Part shown: positions 9,817 through 17,289 of the stretch, in pieces
How positions within the stretch are numbered: the first letter of the stretch is position 1
Layout of the letters: each line of letters starts with the position of its first letter
NCBI GenBank assembly: GCA_963777095.1
Contig: CAVZOY010000001.1
Span: forward strand, 806,001-870,000
DNA: 64,000 nucleotides
DNA from: CAVZOY01 sp963777095
GTDB taxonomy: Bacteria > Actinomycetota > Actinomycetes > Mycobacteriales > Geodermatophilaceae
Direction of reading: 5' to 3'
Translations under genes and position numbers: made by a program
The notes under the pieces: model-generated
The model's input: the letters and a program-made list of their open reading frames with translations, nothing else
The model's database searches: none
Told to the model about the DNA's origin: nothing

Positions 9817-11091
9817 GTGCGCCGCGCCCCCACCCGCACCGCCGCGCTGCTGATCGCCGCCGCCCTCCCCCTCGCCGCGTGCGAGGGGGATGACGCGACG
9901 ACCGCGCAGACCGCCGCCGAGCCGAGCGGATCGCCGGGCTCGTCGTCCGCGTCCCCCGCACCGACGGGCACCACCGAGCCCACCACCGCCGCCCCGCCGG
10001 CGTCCGCCGCCGCGGAGCCGAGCGCGACGCCGTCGTCCGGAGCCCCGCAGTCCGCCGCGCAGCACGTCGAGGCGGCGCTGGCCGGGATGAGCCGGGAGCA
10101 GCAGATCGCCCAGCTCTTCCTCGTCGGCGTGCCGCTGGACGACGTGCCCCAGGGCGACGACCTGGCCGACCGCGGCGTCGGCGGCATCTTCCTGGCCGGC
10201 CGCTCCCAGCTGCCGGCCGACCAGCTCGCCGGCGTCACCGCGGAGTGGCAGGACGCCGCTGGTCCGACCGGCCTCTGGGTCGCGGTCGACCAGGAGGGCG
10301 GCAACGTGCAGACCCTCTCCGGCCCCGGCTTCGGCGAGCTCCCGACGGCGGAGGACCAGGCCCGGCTCCCCGAGGCCGGGCTGGAGGATCTGGCCGACGG
10401 CCTCGGCGCCTCGCTGAGCGGCGCCGGCATCAACCTCAACCTCGCCCCGGTCGCCGACGTCGTCCCCGCCGGCACGGAGCAGAGCAACGAGCCGATCGGG
10501 GTCTACGGCCGCCAGTACGGCGCGACGGCGGCGGAGGTCTCCGCCGCGGCCGAGGTCGTCATCGACGGGATGGCCGATCACGGGGTGACGGCGGTGCTCA
10601 AGCACTTCCCCGGTCTGGGCCGGGTGCGCACGAACACCGACACCAGCGAGGAGGTCGTCGACCCCGCGACCGAGAGCGACGACGCCTCGGTGCAGGTGTT
10701 CGCCGACCTCGCCGAGAGCGCCGACACCCCGCCGTTCGTCATGACCTCGTCGGCGGTCTATCCGGCCATCGACGACACCCAGCCGGCCGGTTGGTCCGAG
10801 AAGGTCGTCGACGGGCTGCTGCGCGATGAGCTCGGCTTCGAGGGCGTCGTGGTCTCGGACGACGTGGGCGCGGCCGCGGCGGTGCAGGACGTCCCGCCGG
10901 GCGAGCGGGCGGTCCGCTGCCTGGACGCCGGGGGCACGCTCGTGCTGACCGTCGACCCCGCGCTGTTCCCGGAAATGCTCGCCGCCGTGAGCGACCGCGA
11001 CCGCACCGACGACGAGTTCCGCGGGCGGATCGACGCCGCAGTCCGTACCGCGCTGGTAGCCAAGGCGGAGGCCGGACTGCTGACTCCGTGA
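9817..11091 (+). CDS. Glycoside hydrolase family 3 lipoprotein (NagZ-like)
   Basis: 424 residues from GTG 9817 behind an AGGAGG site. The N-terminus is a lipoprotein signal (ALLIAAALPLAAC, lipobox cysteine near residue 22) followed by about 60 Ala/Pro/Ser/Thr-rich linker residues. The GH3 domain shows GVGGIFLAGRSQLP, LWVAVDQEGGNVQTL, GINLNLAPVADVVP, VLKHFPGLGRV and the nucleophile segment VVVSDDVGAAAAV. The NagZ KHFPGHG...DSH motif is changed to KHFPGLG...TDTS, so the general acid/base histidine is not obvious. It is likely membrane-anchored outside the cell, acting on peptidoglycan amino sugars or a related substrate. Confidence 0.85.
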   Translation: MRRAPTRTAALLIAAALPLAACEGDDATTAQTAAEPSGSPGSSSASPAPTGTTEPTTAAPPASAAAEPSATPSSGAPQSAAQHVEAALAGMSREQQIAQLFLVGVPLDDVPQGDDLADRGVGGIFLAGRSQLPADQLAGVTAEWQDAAGPTGLWVAVDQEGGNVQTLSGPGFGELPTAEDQARLPEAGLEDLADGLGASLSGAGINLNLAPVADVVPAGTEQSNEPIGVYGRQYGATAAEVSAAAEVVIDGMADHGVTAVLKHFPGLGRVRTNTDTSEEVVDPATESDDASVQVFADLAESADTPPFVMTSSAVYPAIDDTQPAGWSEKVVDGLLRDELGFEGVVVSDDVGAAAAVQDVPPGERAVRCLDAGGTLVLTVDPALFPEMLAAVSDRDRTDDEFRGRIDAAVRTALVAKAEAGLLTP

Positions 11092-11119
11092 GGATGCGTC
11101 CGACGGGGGCCGAGCAGGC

Positions 11120-11431
11120 TCAGGCCAGCACCCTTGCCAGTTGGGCGACGGTCGGCGCACCCGACAGGCCCTCGGAGGTCGGGTACATCCGGCACGAGTG
11201 GCCGACAGGACTGTCCGGGCCCGCGAACGGGTCCACGTCGTCGATCAGGATCGTGGGCGAACCTGTGAACCGGGCAGCTGCGGCTTCTTCGGGGCTGTTG
11301 ACCTGGCGGTACTCGACCCGCGCGTCGGATCGGCCGACATGGGCCAGGGCATGACGGAGTCGCTCGTCGGCGATACGCCAGTGCGGGCAGCCGTCGAAGT
11401 AGAGCAGTGAGACCTTCGTGCCGCTGGTCAT
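11120..11431 (-). CDS. Thioredoxin-fold protein with a single active-site-like Cys
   Basis: 103 residues, ATG 11429-11431 overlapping the stop of the upstream zinc-ribbon gene as ATGA. It starts with a beta strand and CP motif (VSLLYFDGCPHWRIADERL), then FTGSPTILIDDVDPF with the cis-Pro of the thioredoxin fold, and ends GHSCRMYPTSEGLSGAPTV. Only Cys-Pro-His-Trp is present in place of CxxC, as in thioredoxin-like proteins found near mercury and arsenic genes. Function unknown; a thiol or metal role is inferred. Confidence 0.75.
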   Translation of the reverse strand: MTSGTKVSLLYFDGCPHWRIADERLRHALAHVGRSDARVEYRQVNSPEEAAAARFTGSPTILIDDVDPFAGPDSPVGHSCRMYPTSEGLSGAPTVAQLARVLA

Positions 11432-11613
11432 TGCGCCTGACGCTTGGCTCGACGGAGCGTGCGCCCGGCGGCGAACCGGGCACAGTCCCGGCAGATGAAG
11501 GTGCCTGGGGTCGCGGCGAGTCGGGTGACCGACCGCGCCCGGTAGACGCCACCGCAGCAGCCACACCGATGCAGCCCGGGCAGAGCCTGGAACGGCGCTG
11601 GTAGAGCCCACAT
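11428..11613 (-). CDS. Small zinc-ribbon protein
   Basis: 61 residues from ATG 11611-11613, preceded by AGGATGAGCCC. Two cysteine pairs (HRCGCCGGVY and ICRDCARF) form a probable zinc ribbon, followed by a basic tail (TLRRAKRQAQ). It overlaps the thioredoxin-like gene by ATGA and so forms a two-gene unit. No known family recognised; a nucleic-acid or redox role is possible. Confidence 0.6.
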   Translation of the reverse strand: MWALPAPFQALPGLHRCGCCGGVYRARSVTRLAATPGTFICRDCARFAAGRTLRRAKRQAQ

Positions 11614-11663
11614 GGGCTCATCCTGTCGCGCTCGGCCGCCGCCGACCAGGTCCGGCAACACGA

Positions 11664-11697
11664 CGAGGGGCCGCCCCGCGAACGGGACGGCCCCTCG
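11664..11697. terminator. Strong hairpin terminator after the SLT/Rpf-like gene
   Basis: 15-base stem CGAGGGGCCGCCCCG / CGGGACGGCCCCTCG with a CGAA loop and one wobble-type mismatch. It lies between the end of the SLT/Rpf-like gene and the start of the zinc-ribbon gene. No clear T run, as is usual in GC-rich actinobacteria. Confidence 0.8.
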
Positions 11698-11712
11698 ATC
11701 GCCGGTTCTGGC

Positions 11713-12522
11713 TCAGTACCAGCCGGTGGACTGCGAGTGGCTCCACGCGCCGCAGGGCGAGCCGTACCGGTTCTCGATGTAGATCAGCCCGGCGTCGATC
11801 TGGCGGTAGCCGTCCGACGTCTTGGCGATCCCGGTGCCGGCCCAGGTGCTGTCGAGGAACTGCGGGATCCCGTAGGCGGTGCTGGTCGGGTTCTGCGCGT
11901 TCGGGTTCCAGCCGCTCTCCTTGCCCCAGAGGGACTCCAGGCAGGAGAACTCCGAGGCGTCGCCGCCGAGCTTGGACAGCGCGTACTCCTGGTACGAGCC
12001 GGACGGTGCGGCAGCGGACTCAGCGGGCGCCGCTTCGGCCGCCTCCGCCGCTTCGGCCTCCGCGGCCTCGCGGGCGGCCTCCTCCTCGGCGGCCTGGCGC
12101 GCCGCCTCCTCGCGGGCGGCCTCCTCGGCGGCGGCCTTGCGCGCCGCCTCCTTGCGGGCGGCCTCCTTGGCGGCCTTGCGCGCGGCCTCCTCGGCGGCCT
12201 CGTCGGCGGCGAGCTGGACCTTCGCGGCCTGGATCTGCTCGGTCTCGCGCTCGCTGCGGCTGGCGGCCAGCTGCTGGAGGGGAGCGATCTGCTCCTCGAC
12301 CGATGCGCCGGCCTCGGCGGAGATGCCCAGCTGCTCGGCGATGCTGACCGATGCCGCGGGCTCGGCCGCGGCGGTCGGCTCATCCATGGTGGCGGTGCCG
12401 AGCAGGACGGCGCCGGCGGCGGCTGCGGCCAGGTAGAGGCTCGGCCGGCGGACGGCCGAAGGGGGGCGGAGACGGGAGCGGAGGGATCGGGTGCTGCGGT
12501 GCGACGTGGTGCGGGGGCTCAT
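11713..12522 (-). CDS. Secreted SLT/Rpf-like cell-wall protein with Ala/Glu coiled-coil linker
   Basis: About 269 residues, ATG 12520-12522. It has a basic N-terminus and hydrophobic segment (SLYLAAAAAGAVLLG), then a long AAREEAARKAA-type charged helix of roughly 100 residues, then a C-terminal lysozyme-like domain of the transglycosylase/Rpf type: CLESLWGKESGWNPNAQNP with a catalytic-type Glu, TAYGIPQFLDSTW, and the terminal GSPCGAWSHSQSTGWY. Predicted role: peptidoglycan remodelling outside the membrane. A cyclic-di-AMP riboswitch lies upstream, as is common for such genes in actinobacteria. A strong hairpin follows. Confidence 0.88.
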   Translation of the reverse strand: MSPRTTSHRSTRSLRSRLRPPSAVRRPSLYLAAAAAGAVLLGTATMDEPTAAAEPAASVSIAEQLGISAEAGASVEEQIAPLQQLAASRSERETEQIQAAKVQLAADEAAEEAARKAAKEAARKEAARKAAAEEAAREEAARQAAEEEAAREAAEAEAAEAAEAAPAESAAAPSGSYQEYALSKLGGDASEFSCLESLWGKESGWNPNAQNPTSTAYGIPQFLDSTWAGTGIAKTSDGYRQIDAGLIYIENRYGSPCGAWSHSQSTGWY

Positions 12523-12541
12523 CAACCATTTCTTCCGTCGG

Positions 12542-12716
12542 CCGCCTACCGAGTTAGCTGACGGGTTCGGGCGGGAAGCAGCCCTACCGGCCGCGAGCAG
12601 CGCTCGACGACAGGATTCACCCCAGTGATGCGGTGGGTCCCCGGCTCGCCCTCGAGAACTGCAGGGCGACTCGGCGGCGTCCGAGCGGCGTCCCCGGTTG
12701 GGGACGGATTACTTCC
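12542..12716 (-). ncRNA. Cyclic di-AMP riboswitch (ydaO-yuaA class)
   Basis: Read on the minus strand, the leader of the SLT/Rpf-like gene contains the conserved elements of this riboswitch in order: AATCCGTCCCC with a short hairpin, GCCGGGGACCCACCGCAT, CTGGGGTGAATCC, TAGGGCTGC, CCCGAACCCGTCAGCTAAC and GTAGGCGG. These match the class consensus known to me for leaders of rpf and NlpC/P60 genes. Ligand binding usually turns such leaders off. The 5' boundary is approximate. Bases 12717-12805 beyond it hold the probable promoter; I see no certain -10/-35. Confidence 0.93.
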
Positions 12717-12805
12717 GCGACCGGACCCAGCCAACGTAGCCGTCGTTATCGCGCCGTGACAATCGGAGGGGCACATCTTTCCGCGTGACGAACATCGCGG
12801 CCCGG

Positions 12806-13438
12806 TCAGGGAAGGCGCCAGACGGTTGTCCGACGGATCCCCTCCCCCGCGGTCTCCGGGACGTCGTGCACCGACACCCGCTCCAGCCGGTCGGCCGGCA
12901 GGTACGGCCGTCCCGGGTCGCCGACCAGCACCTCGGCACCCGCAGCCCGCGCCGCGGCCAGGAAGGGCAGCACGCGCTCGGTCATCTCGCGGTCGTAGCA
13001 GACGTCGCCGGCCAGGACGACGTCCGCGCCCGGGGGATCCGCGCCGAGCAGGTCGCCGACCACGCGGACCGGGCCGACCCCGTTGAGCTCCGCGTTGACG
13101 GCCACCGCCGTCCGCCCGTACGGGTCCACCTCGCTCGCCACCACCTCGGCCGCGCCGGCCAGCGCCGCGGCGACGGCCACCAGCCCGCTGCCCGACCCGA
13201 GGTCGAGCACCGACCGGCCGGCCGCCAGGGACGGCGAGTCGAGGACGTGCCGGGCCAGGGCCTGACCACCCGGCCAGGCCGCGGCCCAGAACGGCGGATC
13301 GCGGACGACGGCGCCACCCTCGTCCTCCATCGCCTCCCAGAGGGCGACGACGTCGTCGGCCACACGCAGCTGTACCTCGGGCACGAGCGAGGGGCGTGCC
13401 GTCCGCGTGTGGGCACGGACGAACCCCGCGGGGACGAC
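12806..13438 (-). CDS. Class I SAM-dependent methyltransferase, start unresolved
   Basis: About 211 residues. The SAM-binding glycine motif is VLDLGSGSGLVAVAAAL, followed by AEVVASEVDPYGRTAVAVN and ADVVLAGDVCYDREM. This resembles nicotinamide/ETF-beta lysine methyltransferase-like proteins (FVRAHTRTARPSLVPEV start, DPPFWAAAWPGGQALARHV). No ATG, GTG or TTG is found near the expected start; in frame the next is at 13564, inside the universal stress protein gene. Either the long overlap is real, or a base is wrong here. Target unknown. Confidence 0.75.
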   Translation of the reverse strand, partial: VVPAGFVRAHTRTARPSLVPEVQLRVADDVVALWEAMEDEGGAVVRDPPFWAAAWPGGQALARHVLDSPSLAAGRSVLDLGSGSGLVAVAAALAGAAEVVASEVDPYGRTAVAVNAELNGVGPVRVVGDLLGADPPGADVVLAGDVCYDREMTERVLPFLAAARAAGAEVLVGDPGRPYLPADRLERVSVHDVPETAGEGIRRTTVWRLP

Positions 13439-13466
13439 CGAGGAGGACAGGGCGCGACCGCGCGGA

Positions 13467-14018
13467 TCAGTCGGGCAGCGTGGTCGCGCCCCGCACCAGG
13501 GAGGTGCCCGTGCCGGGGCGGAGGACGGTGACCGGGCACGGCGCGTGGTGCACGCACTGGTCACTGACCGAGCCGAGCAGCAGCCCGCCGAAGCCGCCGC
13601 GGCCGCGCGCCCCGACGACGAGCAGATCGGCGCCCTCAGCGGTCTCGATGAGTCCCTTGGCCGGCGACCGGTGGACGACGTGGCAGCTGACCCGCACCGA
13701 CTTGTCCAAGTGGGCCGCCGTCACCTGCTTGTTCAGCTCCTCGAGCACCGCACCGGCCCAGTCCTCCATCGGCGGTACGTACCCGGGCGACCAGGACGCC
13801 GGGCGCGGCGCGGAGGTCATGCTCCAGGCGCGCATGACGTGGAGGTCCATGTCGGAGCGGCGGGCCAGTTCCCCGGCCCAGCGCAACGCGTGCTGCGCGC
13901 TCTCGGACCCGTCGTGGCCGACAAGGATCCCGCCCTCGATCCGGGCCGACTCGGCGACGTTCCCGTCCACGCGCTGCCACCTCTCGCTCGATCCGACGCC
14001 CGCCGCCGGTGCAGTCAC
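13467..14018 (-). CDS. Universal stress protein (UspA family)
   Basis: 183 residues, ATG start at 14018. A single Usp domain begins at ILVGHDGSESAQHALRWA and ends with the ATP-binding signature VVGARGRGGFGGLLLGSVSDQ (read as adjoining parts), then VHHAPCPVTVLRPG. An ATP-binding Usp usually acts in dormancy or stress responses in actinobacteria; the DosR-like locus 8 kb away makes this relevant but no Dos box is visible upstream. Confidence 0.93.
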   Translation of the reverse strand: MTAPAAGVGSSERWQRVDGNVAESARIEGGILVGHDGSESAQHALRWAGELARRSDMDLHVMRAWSMTSAPRPASWSPGYVPPMEDWAGAVLEELNKQVTAAHLDKSVRVSCHVVHRSPAKGLIETAEGADLLVVGARGRGGFGGLLLGSVSDQCVHHAPCPVTVLRPGTGTSLVRGATTLPD

Positions 14019-14070
14019 ACTCTCACTGCCCGGGGAGGGCGCGGAAGAGCACCCCCGACGGCGGGGGCGG

Positions 14071-14766
14071 TCAGCCGGCGATCGCCTCCCGCTCGGGATC
14101 GGGGACCGGCGCCAGGACGCGGGCGTCGTCGGGCAGCACGGCGGTCAGCGACTGCAGCGCCTGCTCGATCTGCCCCGTCAGCCGGCGCAGGTACGCGCGG
14201 GCCTCGTCCCGCTGGCGGCGCAGGTCGGCCATCTCCGACTCCAGCGCGGCCAGTTGCAGGGCCGCCGTCGCCTCTGCCTCCTCGCGCGCGGCGTGCGCCT
14301 CGGCCAGCGTCGCGGCGGCGGCACGGCGGGCGGCGTCGAGTTCGGCCGCTGCCCGCGCCCGGTCCTGGCGTGCCTCGTCGCGTGCCGCCGTGGCCGCGTC
14401 GCGAAGGGCGAGCACGTTGGTCATCCGCGCATCGGCCTCGGCGCGGGCCTGGGCGACGATGTCGCCCGCCCGGTCGTCGGGTCGCTGTCGCGCCTCCACG
14501 AGCGCGTCGGAGACCGCGTGGAAGCGGCGGAGGACGGTGTGCAGCTTGCCCCGCAGCCGCTGCAGTTCCTGCTCGGTCGACTCGACGTAGGAGTCGACGG
14601 CCAGCCGGTCGTAGCCGCGCCGGACCACCTCGAACAACGGCCCGGTGCGGAGCAGTTCACCGAAACCGTCGCCCTGCTTCCCGACGCCGTCCTCCTCGCG
14701 CGCGTCGGCCCGGCCGTCCTGGCCGGCGACGGTGTTGCCCTCGAACTCGTAGACCCGACCGGGCAT
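14071..14766 (-). CDS. DivIVA-like coiled-coil protein
   Basis: About 231 residues from ATG 14764-14766, chosen over an in-frame GTG 18 bases upstream because GGAGGGGG lies correctly before it. The segment FEVVRRGYDRLAVDSYVES (about residues 45-65) resembles the DivIVA membrane-binding motif (F...GYD..VD.F). The remainder is a continuous Ala/Glu/Arg-rich coiled coil to about residue 215. It is probably a curvature- or pole-associated scaffold. It is shorter and more divergent than Wag31, so not the main DivIVA. The 14767-15059 gap upstream shows no gene. Confidence 0.7.
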   Translation of the reverse strand: MPGRVYEFEGNTVAGQDGRADAREEDGVGKQGDGFGELLRTGPLFEVVRRGYDRLAVDSYVESTEQELQRLRGKLHTVLRRFHAVSDALVEARQRPDDRAGDIVAQARAEADARMTNVLALRDAATAARDEARQDRARAAAELDAARRAAAATLAEAHAAREEAEATAALQLAALESEMADLRRQRDEARAYLRRLTGQIEQALQSLTAVLPDDARVLAPVPDPEREAIAG

Positions 14767-15059
14767 GCCGTTCCCCCTCCCCACCGATCAGGCGGTCCCC
14801 TCAGAAGGGGAGCCGGTGCGACCGGTACTGCTCGATGTCCTGCCGTGACGGTGGCAGACGGGTCCGACGGCCGACGGCGCCGGCTGTGGGCCGTGATCCC
14901 CTCGTGATGCGACACGGACGTACTACCGCGCACCGCACCCGGTCGGTCACACGCCGTTGCCGTCGACGGCTCCAGGGCCCCACGGAGGCGGGCATAGATC
15001 CGTCCGGCCCGACGTTGGCGTGGGCAAGGTAGTTGCGAGCTCAATCAATTGGAGCGGTC

Positions 15060-16169
15060 ATGCAGTTCGGCATCTTCTCGGTCAGCGACATCACTCCCGA
15101 CCCGACCACCGGTCGCACGCCGACCGAGGCCGAGCGGCTGCAGGCCGTGGTCACCATCGCCGCGAAGGCCGAGGAGGTCGGTCTCGACGTCTTCGCACTC
15201 GGCGAGCACCACAACCCACCCTTCTTCTCGTCCTCGCCGACGACGACGCTGGCCTACATCGCCGCGCGCACGTCGACACTGCAGCTGTCGACGGCGACCA
15301 CGCTGATCACCACGAACGACCCGGTGAAGATCGCCGAGGACTACGCGATGCTGCAGCACCTGGCCGGCGGCCGGGTCGACCTGATGCTGGGTCGCGGCAA
15401 CACCGGCCCGGTCTATCCGTGGTTCGGCCAGGACATCCGCAAGGGCATCGAGCTCGCCGTCGAGAACTACGCGCTGCTGCGCCGGCTCTGGCGCGAGGAC
15501 GTCGTCGACTGGTCCGGGCAGTTCCGCACCCCGTTGCAGGGCTTCACGTCCACGCCGCGACCGCTGGACGGCGTCCCGCCGTTCGTGTGGCACGGGTCGA
15601 TCCGCTCGCCGCAGATCGCCGAGCAGGCCGCCTACTACGGCGACGGCTTCTTCTCGAACCACATCTTCTGGCCCAAGGAGCACACCCAGAAGATGGTCGA
15701 GTTCTACCGGCGCCGCTTCGAGCACTACGGCCACGGCTCCGCCGACCAGGCGATCGTCGGCCTGGGCGGGCAGGTGTTCATGCGCAAGAACTCGCAGGAC
15801 GCCGTGGACGAGTTCCGGCCGTACTTCGACAACGCCCCGGTCTACGGCCACGGCCCGTCGCTCGAGGACTTCTCCCGCGAGACCCCGCTGACCGTCGGCA
15901 GCCCGCAGCAGGTCATCGAGCGCACGCTGGGCTTCCGCGACTACGTCGGGGACTACCAGCGGCAGCTGTTCCTCGTCGACCACGCCGGCCTGCCGCTGAA
16001 GACCGTGCTCGAGCAGCTCGACATCCTCGGCGAGGAGGTCGTGCCCGTGCTGCGCCGCGAGTTCGCCGCGCTCAAGCCCGCGCACGTCCCCGACGCCCCG
16101 ACCCACGCCTCGCTCGTCGAGGCGGCCCACCGGCAGAGCGAGCAGCCCACGGAGGTGAGCGCCCGATGA
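15060..16169 (+). CDS. LLM-class flavin-dependent monooxygenase (CE1758-like)
   Basis: 369 residues, luciferase-like TIM-barrel flavoprotein. Start chosen at ATG 15060 with GGAG eight bases before it (MQFGIFSVSDI). Characteristic segments: VGLDVFALGEHHNPPFFSSS, LSTATTLITTNDPVKIAEDY, GGRVDLMLGRGNTGPVYPW. It overlaps the next gene by ATGA. The monooxygenase plus NAD(P)H:FMN reductase pairing matches the two-protein CE1758/CE1759-type families known to me; the reductase would supply FMNH2. Substrate unknown. Confidence 0.88.
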   Translation: MQFGIFSVSDITPDPTTGRTPTEAERLQAVVTIAAKAEEVGLDVFALGEHHNPPFFSSSPTTTLAYIAARTSTLQLSTATTLITTNDPVKIAEDYAMLQHLAGGRVDLMLGRGNTGPVYPWFGQDIRKGIELAVENYALLRRLWREDVVDWSGQFRTPLQGFTSTPRPLDGVPPFVWHGSIRSPQIAEQAAYYGDGFFSNHIFWPKEHTQKMVEFYRRRFEHYGHGSADQAIVGLGGQVFMRKNSQDAVDEFRPYFDNAPVYGHGPSLEDFSRETPLTVGSPQQVIERTLGFRDYVGDYQRQLFLVDHAGLPLKTVLEQLDILGEEVVPVLRREFAALKPAHVPDAPTHASLVEAAHRQSEQPTEVSAR

Positions 16170-16783
16170 CGACCCGCACCCTCGCTGTCGTCAGCGCCGG
16201 ACTCGGCGTCCCGTCGTCGACCCGGCTGCTGGCCGACCGGCTGACCGACGCCACGGTCGAGGCGCTGCGGCAGCGTGGCGTCGAGACCACCGTCGAGGTG
16301 GTCGAGCTGCGCGAGCACGCCCGCGACCTGGCCGACCACCTGGTCACCGGCTTCCCGAACGAGTCGCTGCGCGGCGCCCTCGACACGGTCACCGGCGCCG
16401 ACGGCGTCATCGCCGTGACGCCGATCTTCGCCGCCTCCTACAGCGGACTGTTCAAGACCTTCGCCGACGGAATCGACAAGGACGCCCTGACCGGCACCCC
16501 GGTGCTGATCGCGGCCACGGCCGGCACGGCCCGGCACTCGCTGGCCCTCGAGCACGCGCTGCGCCCGCTGTTCGCCTACCTGCGCGCCGTCGTCGCCCCG
16601 ACCGCGGTCTTCGCCGCCTCCGAGGACTGGGCCGGCGGCGACGGCACCAGCGCTCCCCTGGCCGACCGGATCCGTCGGGCCGCCGGCGAGCTCGCCGACC
16701 TCGTGGCCGGCCGGCCCCCGAAGGCACCGACGGACCCGTTCGCCGACGCGACGTCGTTCGAGCAGCTGCTGCGCGGCGAGTGA
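16166..16783 (+). CDS. NADPH-dependent FMN reductase (CE1759-like)
   Basis: 205 residues, flavodoxin-like FMN reductase. The phosphate-binding N-terminus is AVVSAGLGVPSSTRLLADRL; GVIAVTPIFAASYSGLFKTFADG and PVLIAATAGTARHSLALEHALRPLFAYL are typical of the NADPH-FMN reductase family. The start ATG overlaps the stop of the monooxygenase gene, so the pair is co-translated. It is the probable reduced-flavin donor for its neighbour. Confidence 0.9.
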   Translation: MTTRTLAVVSAGLGVPSSTRLLADRLTDATVEALRQRGVETTVEVVELREHARDLADHLVTGFPNESLRGALDTVTGADGVIAVTPIFAASYSGLFKTFADGIDKDALTGTPVLIAATAGTARHSLALEHALRPLFAYLRAVVAPTAVFAASEDWAGGDGTSAPLADRIRRAAGELADLVAGRPPKAPTDPFADATSFEQLLRGE

Positions 16784-16820
16784 CCGAGGGGCCGAACAGG
16801 GCAGGAGCCGCTCCGCCGCC

Positions 16821-17105
16821 TCAGACCGTCGGCGCGGAGACCCCCGAGGTCGGACCCGCACCGGACGGCGACAGCACCGACCCCGGCCGCACCGGAACCC
16901 CGTCGACCACGAGTTCCTTCACCTCGAGCCGGCCGATGCTCAACCGGCCGACGACCGCCCGCCCCACGGCCAGGCGACCGACCGCGAGGGCACCCACGGC
17001 CAGGGCGCCGACCGCGAGCGCGCCGGTCGCGAGGGCCCCGACCCTGCCTGCGCCGACCGCGGCGGTCGGTAGACGGACGAGGTAAGCGTTCGAGGCCTTG
17101 CGCAT
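16821..17105 (-). CDS. Small repeat protein with GALAV pentapeptide units
   Basis: 94 residues from ATG 17103-17105 with AGGAGGAGTC directly upstream. Residues 20-65 are tandem five-residue units (GALAT GALAV GALAV GALAV GRLAV GRAVV GRLSI GRLEV), a pattern that suits a short right-handed beta-helix. A Pro/Gly/Ser-rich tail follows. Convergent with the FMN reductase and divergent from the PAP2-kinase operon. Function unknown. The 17106-17289 gap holds the divergent promoters; a GGGTAC at 17239 has no matching -35. Confidence 0.65.
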   Translation of the reverse strand: MRKASNAYLVRLPTAAVGAGRVGALATGALAVGALAVGALAVGRLAVGRAVVGRLSIGRLEVKELVVDGVPVRPGSVLSPSGAGPTSGVSAPTV

Positions 17106-17289
17106 GACTCCTCCTCGATGGACGCGAGCACCCACCCTGCGGTGAACACGAGGAGCGCCGACAGGGCCGAAGGTCCGCCACCCGCCACCGCGGCGTCCAC
17201 GCGACGGACGACCGAGATCGGGACCCGCGTCCGCGGCCGGGTACCAAGACCCCTTCCGTGCCGGCCTTCCGGGGGGTGGACTCGACGGC

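Noticed and set aside
9288..10487. Upstream extension of the serine hydrolase by about 400 residues
   Set aside because: It would cover the rhodanese gene and run antisense to the GH3 gene; the GTG at 9287 fits domain start and coupling.
17239..17244. GGGTAC upstream of the PAP2-kinase operon as a SigF promoter
   Set aside because: No GTTT-type -35 at 14-17 bases spacing.
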